This document shows, piece by piece, positions 1-5,120 of a DNA stretch of 5,598 nt (positions within the stretch are counted from its first letter, which is position 1; each line of letters starts with the position of its first letter). The position numbers and the translations under genes were made by a program. The notes beneath the pieces are model-generated. The model was given only the letters and a program-made list of their open reading frames with translations. It ran no database searches and was not told the DNA's origin. The DNA comes from JARIHD01 sp035629475 (GTDB lineage: Bacteria; Patescibacteriota; Saccharimonadia; Saccharimonadales; UBA4665), in the NCBI GenBank assembly GCA_035629475.1, contig DASPHS010000018.1, positions 1 to 5,598 of the forward strand, in the 5' to 3' direction.

Positions 1-609
1 AATACGACACCTGCATCTGCAGCCGAACGGCCGCTGCTATCACGCCGTAATCTCTTGCGTGGAGCAGTCGCAACGGGCTTAGTAGCTGCCGGTGCGGGTA
101 CCTGGGAGGCTGTCCGCGACCCAGTGCTCAATCATTTTTCACCTGACCTTCGTGCAATTAACCCTGCGTGGCAGGACGTGGCCGCAACGAATATTCCGTG
201 GCAAAGTATGAGTGGCGACCCGGATCGTAAAGAGGGCGAGCAGCGACCTCGGGACAAAGTGGCTGTGTTTGGGATTCGACCTGAAGCTATGTACGACCTG
301 TTGGATGAATATCCAGGAAGTGCGTTGGCTGCAGCCTATCAGCTGAGTGCTACGATGTGCCGGCTGACAACAATCGGTGGACCGAACAACTTGGGGCAAT
401 TTATGGCTGAACGGGAACCAGGCGGAACTCCCGATCGCTACCATGGCGTCGCTTTCATGCTGGGTGCTGGATCGCTCAATGGGGCAGTAGGTGTGGCAAC
501 GCCAGAGCACCGTTTTATAACCACGCCGCACGGCATCGCTTACCCTCGTCCATTGACGCTTGATGAGCTGCCGCACGAGCTGCCCGGCATGCCTGTACTC
601 AGGGCCTAG
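1..609 (+). CDS. Unrecognised protein with Tat-like signal, 5'-truncated
   Basis: I do not recognise this family. The frame is open from base 1 to a TAG at 607-609, giving 202 visible residues. A TTG at 55 could serve as a start but has no Shine-Dalgarno, and starting there would discard a good signal sequence, so I read the gene as entering from upstream. Codons 14-20 (40-60) spell S-R-R-N-L-L-R, close to the twin-arginine consensus (S/T-R-R-x-F-L-K). A mildly hydrophobic Ala/Gly/Val stretch follows to about residue 33. No lipobox cysteine is present. The rest looks soluble, with no further membrane segment, one cysteine (in TMCRL), and Gly/Pro/His-rich C-terminal segments such as GAGSLNGAVG and TTPHGIAYPRP. 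Inference: an exported or membrane-tethered protein of unknown function. The RR motif could be chance if the true start lies far upstream. It ends 43 nt before gatC and shows no functional link to it. Confidence 0.6.
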   Translation, partial: NTTPASAAERPLLSRRNLLRGAVATGLVAAGAGTWEAVRDPVLNHFSPDLRAINPAWQDVAATNIPWQSMSGDPDRKEGEQRPRDKVAVFGIRPEAMYDLLDEYPGSALAAAYQLSATMCRLTTIGGPNNLGQFMAEREPGGTPDRYHGVAFMLGAGSLNGAVGVATPEHRFITTPHGIAYPRPLTLDELPHELPGMPVLRA

Positions 610-634
610 GCGCTCGCAATAACAACACTATTTC

Positions 635-643
635 TGATATAGT
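635..643 (+). promoter_or_regulatory. Possible extended -10 promoter of the gat operon
   Basis: TGATATAGT matches the extended -10 pattern TGnTATAAT with one mismatch. No convincing -35 lies 16-18 nt upstream, which is tolerable for an extended -10. Transcription would be expected to start near 649-651, only 2-4 nt before the gatC ATG at 653. That implies a leaderless or nearly leaderless gat mRNA, or a promoter that is not used. This is pattern matching only. Confidence 0.4.
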
Positions 644-650
644 AAGGTGA
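644..650 (+). promoter_or_regulatory. Shine-Dalgarno-like site deciding the gatC start
   Basis: AAGGTGA resembles the anti-Shine-Dalgarno complement AAGGAGGTGA, and its AAGG core (644-647) sits 5 nt before the ATG at 653. It favours ATG 653 over GTG 647, which lies inside the motif itself. The site would be absent from an mRNA made from the -10 element at 638-643, so it only works if transcription starts further upstream. Confidence 0.5.
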
Positions 651-652
651 AT

Positions 653-946
653 ATGACAGAACTAACTCGGGAAGATGTATTAAAATTAGCCCGACTTGCT
701 CGCCTTGACCTAACCGACGAGGAAGTCGAAGCCTATCGTAAACAATTGAGCGACGTGCTGCAGTATGTGGCACAGCTTGACCAAGTTGACACGGCAGGCT
801 TGGAGCCGACCACGCAGGTGACCGGCCTTAAAAACGTTATGCGTGAAGACCAGGTCATTGATTACGGCGTGAGCCCGGAAGACCTGCTACGCCTGGCGCC
901 ACAAAGCCAGGACGGCCTTATTAAAGTTAAACGAATGATCGGGTAG
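653..946 (+). CDS. gatC: Asp-tRNA(Asn)/Glu-tRNA(Gln) amidotransferase subunit C
   Basis: GatC is the small non-catalytic subunit of GatCAB; it wraps the GatA-GatB interface and stabilises the complex. The product is 97 aa from ATG 653 (99 aa from GTG 647), the usual GatC length of about 95-100. The family pattern is clear: the N-terminal helix with LTREDVLKLARLARLDLTDEE, then the QLSDVLQYVAQLDQVDT helix, the GLEPTTQV turn, and the NVMRED segment. The C-terminus ends QDGLIKVKRMIG where many relatives have a VPKVI-type end. It is the first gene of the gat cluster, and its TAG is 2 nt upstream of the gatA ATG, so the two are almost certainly co-transcribed and translationally coupled. ATG 653 is preferred because it is placed 5 nt after an AAGG core. 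Confidence 0.93.
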   Translation: MTELTREDVLKLARLARLDLTDEEVEAYRKQLSDVLQYVAQLDQVDTAGLEPTTQVTGLKNVMREDQVIDYGVSPEDLLRLAPQSQDGLIKVKRMIG

Positions 947-948
947 TT

Positions 949-2373
949 ATGAGCCAGTGGTTACCTATTGCTGATATCGCTGCCAAAGTGCAGGCCGGCG
1001 AACTAAAAGCAACTGATCTGGTGGAGCAGTCGCTCAAGACAATTGAAGAAAAGAAAGAGTACAACGCCATTATCGCTACGACGGCCGAGCGCGCGCGTCA
1101 GCGGGCGGCCGCAATTGATAAGGCGGTCCAAGATGGTGAGCAGCTTGGTCGCCTGGCGGGTGTACCATTTATCGCTAAAGACAACTTTTTGGTGTTTGGC
1201 GCTGAAACAACGGCTGCCAGCAATATTCTAAAAGGGTTCGATGCGCCCTACCAGTCCACCGTTATTGAACGGTTGGAGGCTGAAGGTGCTATTTGTGTTG
1301 CCAAGGCCAACCTCGATGCCTTCGCGCATGGTATCAGCACCGAGAACAGCGACTTCATGACCACCAAGAACCCTCATGACATGACCCGAGTTCCCGGCGG
1401 CTCTTCCGGCGGCTCTGCTGCCGCGACCGTACTTGATATGGCACCGTTTACTATCGGTAGTGACACCGGCGGTTCTATTCGTCAGCCCTCCAGCTTTGTG
1501 GGCTGTGTGGGCTATAAGCCTACCTATGGCCTGACATCCCGTAGCGGCGTGGTGCCCATGATCAGCAGTACCGACACCATGGGTCCGCTGACACGCACCG
1601 TGGCTGATAATGCGTGGGTTTTTGATGTGTTTGCCGGCCAGGACCCGCTAGACAGTACAACCATCAGCCGCGATCCTGCAGGCTACATCGATGCCGCAAC
1701 TGACCTTACCGGTAAAAAAGTCGGTTTGATCACCGAGTACATGGGTGAAGGTGTCCACCCTGAAGTGCAGACACGGATTCGTGAGGCCGCCGAGAAGCTT
1801 ACAGCTGCTGGCGCTGACGTCCGCGAGATAAGTATCCCTTCTTTGCCGCTGGCGCTTGCCGCTTACTACATTATTTGCCCGGCAGAAATCAGCAGCAACC
1901 TTAGCCGCCACGACGGTCAGCGCTATGGTCACAGCGCCCCTGATGCCACTAACCTCGAGGAAAGTTACGCTAAAGCTCGTGGCACTGGCTTTGGACGCGA
2001 AGCAAAGCGCCGTATCATGATCGGTACTTATGTACTCTCCAGTGGATACTACGATGCCTACTACCGTAAGGCCCAATTGGTTCGCACGAAGGTAATCGCT
2101 GAGTTTGCCAAGGCTTTCGAAGATGTCGACTTTTTGATTGGTCCCGCCGCCCCAACACCAGCGTTCAAGATTGGCGAGACAGGCGACGACCCCTTGCAGG
2201 CATACTTGGCTGACATCATGACCGTGGCCGTCAGCCTGGCTGGTGTTCCTGCCATCGTTGTGCCTGCTGGCACGACCACTGATAATCTGCCTGTCGGCCT
2301 GCAGATCATCGCACCGCAGCGCAAAGACCGTGATCTCTTTGGCTTTGCTGCCGGCACGGAGGCCATTCTATGA
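949..2373 (+). CDS. gatA: Asp-tRNA(Asn)/Glu-tRNA(Gln) amidotransferase subunit A
   Basis: GatA is the amidase-signature glutaminase of GatCAB: it hydrolyses glutamine, and the ammonia is channelled to GatB. The product is 474 aa, near the family's usual 480-490. The Ser-cisSer-Lys triad is intact: Lys77 in FIAKDNF, cis-Ser152 in the PGGSSGGSAAA loop, and nucleophile Ser176 in GSDTGGSIRQPSS. The 24-residue spacing between the two serines is that of known amidase-signature enzymes. Further family segments are CVGYKPTYGLTSRSGVVPM (about 186-204) and the C-terminal AGVPAIVVPAG...LPVGLQI block. The start has only a weak GGG upstream and probably relies on coupling to gatC, 2 nt away. The gene ends in tandem stops, TGA at 2371-2373 then TAG. 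The TGA overlaps the ATG of the next gene (ATGA). The C-terminus is slightly short after GLQI, but no residue known to be catalytic is lost. Confidence 0.97.
   Translation: MSQWLPIADIAAKVQAGELKATDLVEQSLKTIEEKKEYNAIIATTAERARQRAAAIDKAVQDGEQLGRLAGVPFIAKDNFLVFGAETTAASNILKGFDAPYQSTVIERLEAEGAICVAKANLDAFAHGISTENSDFMTTKNPHDMTRVPGGSSGGSAAATVLDMAPFTIGSDTGGSIRQPSSFVGCVGYKPTYGLTSRSGVVPMISSTDTMGPLTRTVADNAWVFDVFAGQDPLDSTTISRDPAGYIDAATDLTGKKVGLITEYMGEGVHPEVQTRIREAAEKLTAAGADVREISIPSLPLALAAYYIICPAEISSNLSRHDGQRYGHSAPDATNLEESYAKARGTGFGREAKRRIMIGTYVLSSGYYDAYYRKAQLVRTKVIAEFAKAFEDVDFLIGPAAPTPAFKIGETGDDPLQAYLADIMTVAVSLAGVPAIVVPAGTTTDNLPVGLQIIAPQRKDRDLFGFAAGTEAIL
2358..2362 (+). promoter_or_regulatory. Ribosome binding site for the unknown gene after gatA
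   Basis: GGAGG lies inside the 3' end of gatA, 7 nt before the ATG at 2370. It is a full-strength Shine-Dalgarno, which supports the 2370 start and shows that the small gene is really translated, not just open by chance. Confidence 0.8.
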
Positions 2374-2816
2374 TAGACCTTATTATTTTGGGTGCCATAG
2401 GTTTAGTCATTGTTGTTTCCGCGGCTGGACTGGTGTGGCTCAAGCGCCGTCCGCGCCGCATCAAAGCTGACTATTTTCAGGCTGAGTGGCGCCAGATGCA
2501 AAAGCTCTGCAAGAGCAAGGACACCTGGGCGCAGGCTATCCTGGAAGCCGATGACTTGCTCGACAAGGCACTTAAAAGGAAGCGCTTTGCAGGCAAGAGC
2601 ATGGGTGAGCGCCTGGTGAGCGCCCAGCGTCTGATTAATGATAATGATGGTGTATGGTTCGGCCACAAGCTGCGCAACCGTCTGGACGAAGACCCAGCGC
2701 TCAAACTCAAAGAATCTGATGTCAAACAAGCGCTCGTCGGTATCCGTCAGGCCCTTAAGGACCTCGGTGCATTGCCCGGCGGCAAAGCTGATGCCAACGC
2801 AAAGGAGTCAAAATAA
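2370..2816 (+). CDS. Unknown membrane-anchored protein embedded in the gat operon
   Basis: I cannot name this 148-aa protein. Residues 2-24 form one hydrophobic segment (IDLIILGAIGLVIVVSAAGLVWL), followed directly by the basic KRRPRR. The positive-inside rule therefore puts the rest in the cytoplasm with the N-terminus outside. Residues 33-135 look helical and charged, with an aromatic-rich start (ADYFQAEWRQMQKLCKSKDTW), then ADDLLDKALKRKRF, GKSMGERLVSAQRLI, and VWFGHKLRNRL (95-105). The tail (136-148) is Gly/Ala/Lys-rich and probably disordered. From memory, similar proteins with an HKLRN block occur widely in CPR genomes, usually as hypothetical proteins. The block recalls the RNxxxH motif of HEPN-like domains, but here the residues after R102-N103 are RLDED, with no histidine. 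It overlaps gatA by 4 nt and gatB by 1 nt, has its own GGAGG, and carries the gatB Shine-Dalgarno in its 3' end. A role linked to GatCAB is possible but unproven. Confidence 0.85.
   Translation: MIDLIILGAIGLVIVVSAAGLVWLKRRPRRIKADYFQAEWRQMQKLCKSKDTWAQAILEADDLLDKALKRKRFAGKSMGERLVSAQRLINDNDGVWFGHKLRNRLDEDPALKLKESDVKQALVGIRQALKDLGALPGGKADANAKESK
2801..2807 (+). promoter_or_regulatory. Ribosome binding site for gatB
   Basis: AAAGGAG lies in the last codons of the upstream gene, 8 nt before the ATG at 2816. It fixes the gatB start at the TAATG junction, where the stop TAA (2814-2816) shares one base with the ATG. Confidence 0.85.
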
Positions 2817-4297
2817 TGATTTCGCAGGAAACCCGCGACCAATACACCGTAACTATCGGCATTGAGTGCCATGTGCAGCTCAAGACTGCCACCAAGCTTT
2901 TTGCTGCCGTTGGTAACGACGCCCGCGAAGCCGCACCGAACACGCTTGTGAGCCATATCTGTTTTGGCCTGCCAGGCGCTTTGCCGGTGCTGAACAAGGA
3001 AGCTGTGCATTTGGCTATGCGTGCTGCATTCGCGTTGGGCACACCACCTCAGAAGTACAGTGCCTTTGACCGCAAGCACTATTTTTACCCTGATTTGCCG
3101 CTCGGTTATCAGATTACCCAGTTCACGCATCCTATTATCAAAGATGGCGTCGTGCCGATTGTGGTTGATGGTGAGCAAAAGACCATCCGTATCCACGAAG
3201 CACACATGGAAGCCGATGCCGGCAAGAGCACGCACCCGGCAGGTGCTGATTACAGCCTGGTCGACCTCAACCGTGCGGGTACGCCGCTCATCGAGATTGT
3301 GTCCGAGCCTGACATGCATACTGCTGCTGAAGCCCGGGCTTATGTCCGTGAGCTGTATCTCCGTATGCGCTATGCAGACGTTTCGGATGCCAACCTCTAT
3401 TACGGCAACATGCGCTTTGACGTGAATGTCAGTGTCAGCAAAACTGATGAGCTGGGCACTCGCACCGAAACCAAAAACCTCAACTCCTTCCGTGCAGTAG
3501 AAAAGGCTATTGAGTTCGAGGCCAGCCGCCAAATCGAAGTCCTGGAAGATGGCGGTGCTGTCGTACAGGAAACTCGTGGCTGGGACGATACCAAGCTGGA
3601 GACATTCAGCCAGCGCTCCAAAGAGGATGCCCATGACTATCGGTACTTCCCAGACCCTGACTTGCCGCCCATCGAACTTGACGACGCACTCATCGAGACC
3701 GTCCGGCAGGAAATGCCCCCGATGCCTGATGAATGGCGCGAACGCCTGAATACCCTTGGCCTTGACCATTCTGCCATGGAGACATTACTCGAAGTTGAAT
3801 TGGATGATGCCACGGTCAGCTACCTGGCCTTGATAGAAGAGGTTATCACTGACAAAAATTTTGCCAAGGCCCTTGCCAAGTGGTTTGTGAATTTGGAAGT
3901 GCCGTTACGTCGTGACGAGTCGGTCGTCATGAACGCCGCCTTGACCAATCAGGGCCGGCTGCATGCCTACCGCGTTACCTATGACCTTGTGCAGGCTAAC
4001 AAGCTGAGCTCAACCAATGCCAAGGCACTGCTGACCAGCGTCCTCACGGGTACCGACCAGGTGGCTGATGTGGAAGCGCTGGCCAAAGAACAGAACCTGA
4101 TTCAGGAGTCTGACGAAGGCGCCGTAGCTGCAATAGTTGCCAGCGTGCTTGCTGCCAATGAAAAGGCTGCCGAGGACGTCAAGAATGGCGAGATGAAGGC
4201 TATCGGCTTCCTCGTAGGTCAGATTATGAAGCAGTCACAAGGGAAGGCTAATCCACAGCTCGCCCAAGAACTCATCAAGAAGCAGCTAGGACTCTAG
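2816..4297 (+). CDS. gatB: Asp-tRNA(Asn)/Glu-tRNA(Gln) amidotransferase subunit B
   Basis: GatB binds the misacylated tRNA, activates the side-chain carboxylate of Asp or Glu with ATP, and transfers ammonia delivered by GatA. The product is 493 aa, slightly longer than the common 475-485. The cradle domain shows GIECH (15-19), CFGLPGALPVLN (49-60), FDRKHYFYPDLPLGYQITQ (84-102), HMEADAGK (130-137), DLNRAGTPLIEIVSEPD (150-166), GNMRFDVNVSV (198-208), TKNLNSFRAVEKAIEFE (219-235), QETRGWD (251-257) and AHDYRYFPDPDLPP (272-285). The helical and YqeY-like tail domain runs from about 345, ending with GFLVGQIMKQSQGKANPQ (464-481). One oddity: the usual HMEEDAGK reads HMEADAGK, with Ala133 replacing the second Glu; the first Glu (132) is kept, so activity is probably intact. 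It is the last gene of the operon and overlaps its upstream neighbour by 1 nt. A tandem stop is absent; it ends in TAG. Confidence 0.97.
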   Translation: MISQETRDQYTVTIGIECHVQLKTATKLFAAVGNDAREAAPNTLVSHICFGLPGALPVLNKEAVHLAMRAAFALGTPPQKYSAFDRKHYFYPDLPLGYQITQFTHPIIKDGVVPIVVDGEQKTIRIHEAHMEADAGKSTHPAGADYSLVDLNRAGTPLIEIVSEPDMHTAAEARAYVRELYLRMRYADVSDANLYYGNMRFDVNVSVSKTDELGTRTETKNLNSFRAVEKAIEFEASRQIEVLEDGGAVVQETRGWDDTKLETFSQRSKEDAHDYRYFPDPDLPPIELDDALIETVRQEMPPMPDEWRERLNTLGLDHSAMETLLEVELDDATVSYLALIEEVITDKNFAKALAKWFVNLEVPLRRDESVVMNAALTNQGRLHAYRVTYDLVQANKLSSTNAKALLTSVLTGTDQVADVEALAKEQNLIQESDEGAVAAIVASVLAANEKAAEDVKNGEMKAIGFLVGQIMKQSQGKANPQLAQELIKKQLGL

Positions 4298-4340
4298 TAA
4301 TCCCGTCATCTCTGCACAAGTCCGCATATATCTTTTCCCC

Positions 4341-4365
4341 ATAACAAAATCACAGATTTAGTTAT
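4341..4365 (+). repeat. AT-rich hairpin in the gatB-kinase gap
   Basis: ATAACAAAATC (4341-4351) and GATTTAGTTAT (4355-4365) are complementary apart from one A-A mismatch, with a 3-nt ACA loop. No T-run follows, since TGCAGGGATG comes next, so it does not look like an intrinsic terminator on its own. Confidence 0.6.
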
Positions 4366-4377
4366 TGCAGGGATGGG

Positions 4378-4400
4378 CTGAACCGCCATTGGCGGTTCAG
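4378..4400 (+). repeat. Perfect 10-bp GC-rich hairpin downstream of gatB
   Basis: CTGAACCGCC (4378-4387) and GGCGGTTCAG (4391-4400) are exact reverse complements around an ATT loop. This is the strongest hairpin I found in the window and it sits 80 nt after the gatB stop, a natural place for transcript termination or 3'-end protection. It lacks a T-tract on either strand (GGGAATGACA follows on +, CCCATCCCTG on -), so a standard intrinsic terminator is unlikely. Confidence 0.75.
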
Positions 4401-4457
4401 GGGAATGACAGGCATGCGGGAGATGGCGAGGACCAGCCAATACCCAGCTAAGCCATG

Positions 4458-4466
4458 TAGTATAGA
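4458..4466 (+). promoter_or_regulatory. Possible -10 element of a leaderless kinase gene
   Basis: TAGTATAGA offers two overlapping -10-like hexamers, TAGTAT (4458-4463) and TATAGA (4461-4466), each matching TATAAT at four positions. No Shine-Dalgarno lies between this and the ATG at 4470, and no clear -35 is visible. With TAGTAT as -10, transcription would begin at about the ATG itself. Confidence 0.35.
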
Positions 4467-4469
4467 CAC

Positions 4470-5030
4470 ATGAAACAGCAGTTAATCATTGTGCATGGTA
4501 TTCCCGGTAGCGGTAAAACAACGCTATCACGCAAATTAGCCCACGATTTACAGCTCCCGCTCATCGGCAAAGATGACATAAAGGAGCTGTATTTTGAAAA
4601 ACTCGGTATTGGCGACCGCGAATGGTCCCGATCGCTCGGTAGGGCATCGGTCAATGCGCTCTTTGTCCTTATCGACGAACTGCTGGCCACTAGCAAGCAG
4701 TTTATAGCCGAGAATGCCTACTACAAGGAGTTTGCTGTGCCCGAAATACGGGCCGCCCTTGCCAAGTATAATGCTACCTGCCTGGAGTTGTATTGCCATG
4801 CTGACCCCGCAGTCCGCACCAAACGTTTTATTGACCGCAACGAACAGGGTGAACGCCATCCGGGACATGTCGACCACCAAAATTACGACCCGGCCGATAA
4901 CGCTGTGCTTGAAGAGCGCTATGCCCCACTGGGTATAGGGGAGGTTATTATGGTCGATACCACATTGTTTGGTGACGCTGAGTATCAGGCTTTGCTGGAC
5001 AAGCTGCGCCAGCAAGTTGTCGCCAGTTAG
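4470..5030 (+). CDS. P-loop small-molecule kinase, AAA_33/zeta-toxin-like
   Basis: This 186-aa cytoplasmic protein starts with a beta strand and a textbook Walker A loop, IIVHGIPGSGKTTLSRKLA (G10-T17, catalytic Lys16). It continues with GKDDIKELYFEKLG (33-46), where the paired Asp35-Asp36 occupy the position of the substrate- or Mg-contacting acid in this fold. IAENAYYKEFAVPEI (79-93) follows, then the strand CLELYCHAD (104-112), and an Arg-rich lid, VRTKRFIDR (115-123). A motif, RHPGHVDHQNYD (129-140), precedes the C-terminal VIMVDTT strand. The order and length fit the AAA_33 kinase-like group, which includes zeta toxins, chloramphenicol phosphotransferase-like and tRNA/polynucleotide kinase-like proteins. 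The substrate cannot be read from sequence. No antitoxin-like gene is adjacent, so a toxin role is not supported. The first ATG is used; there is no Shine-Dalgarno, and the start is probably leaderless. It stands alone between gaps of 172 and 90 nt. Confidence 0.85.
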   Translation: MKQQLIIVHGIPGSGKTTLSRKLAHDLQLPLIGKDDIKELYFEKLGIGDREWSRSLGRASVNALFVLIDELLATSKQFIAENAYYKEFAVPEIRAALAKYNATCLELYCHADPAVRTKRFIDRNEQGERHPGHVDHQNYDPADNAVLEERYAPLGIGEVIMVDTTLFGDAEYQALLDKLRQQVVAS

Positions 5031-5031
5031 G

Positions 5032-5061
5032 TTGTGCAACACATCACAAGCGTTATACAAT
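5032..5061 (+). promoter_or_regulatory. Probable sigma-70-type promoter of galU
   Basis: A -10 box TACAAT (5056-5061) matches the consensus at five of six positions. A partial -35, TTGTGC (5032-5037), lies 18 nt upstream and begins 1 nt after the kinase stop. The expected start near 5068 leaves a leader of about 50 nt that contains the galU Shine-Dalgarno, so galU appears to be transcribed separately from the kinase. Confidence 0.5.
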
Positions 5062-5106
5062 AGAAGCCTTGTTCATTCAAATTCCGTACCCCTACAAGCA
5101 CCGAAA

Positions 5107-5113
5107 AAGGAGA
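5107..5113 (+). promoter_or_regulatory. Ribosome binding site for galU
   Basis: AAGGAGA lies 7 nt before the ATG at 5121. It is a strong Shine-Dalgarno, in contrast to the kinase gene upstream, and it decides the galU start. Confidence 0.85.
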
Positions 5114-5120
5114 TAATCAC

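Larger units (their letters stand above)
4301..4432 (+). repeat. Structured intergenic element with imperfect terminal inverted repeats
   Basis: The 172-nt gap after gatB holds nested inverted repeats. The outer arms are TCCCGTCATCTC (4301-4312) and GAGATGGCGAGGA (4420-4432); they are complementary apart from one extra base and one T-G wobble. CATCTCTGCA (4307-4316) can instead pair with TGCAGGGATG (4366-4375), with one T-G wobble, so the left arm has two mutually exclusive partners. Inside are an AT-rich hairpin and a GC-rich hairpin, listed separately. No target-site duplication is visible. Options are a short palindromic intergenic repeat of the REP/MITE kind, a 3'-end processing structure of the gat mRNA, or a small RNA. 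Only the pairing is seen; the function is not. Confidence 0.45.

Noticed and set aside
55..609. TTG at 55 as the start of the first gene
   Set aside because: It has no Shine-Dalgarno, the frame is open upstream to base 1, and starting there would cut through a Tat-like RR motif.
2747..3769. A 340-codon open frame on the - strand, antisense to gatB
   Set aside because: It lies almost wholly opposite gatB, whose protein motifs are unmistakable. The antisense product has no recognisable domain, and I saw no Shine-Dalgarno or promoter case for it. It is most likely a codon-use artefact of the sense gene.
4301..4432. A CRISPR array or insertion sequence in the gatB-kinase gap
   Set aside because: There are no regularly spaced direct repeats, no transposase, and no visible target-site duplication; only inverted repeats are present.
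4470..5030. The kinase as the toxin of a zeta/epsilon toxin-antitoxin pair
   Set aside because: No small antitoxin-like gene lies next to it; the flanks are a structured gap and galU.
5030..5042. GTTG...CAAC as a terminator after the kinase
   Set aside because: The stem is only 3-4 bp with a very short loop and no T-run, too weak to support a terminator.
4548..5060. A 170-codon open frame on the - strand, opposite the kinase
   Set aside because: The + strand frame carries an intact Walker A and the full kinase layout. The - strand product is low in recognisable structure and begins in the galU promoter region.
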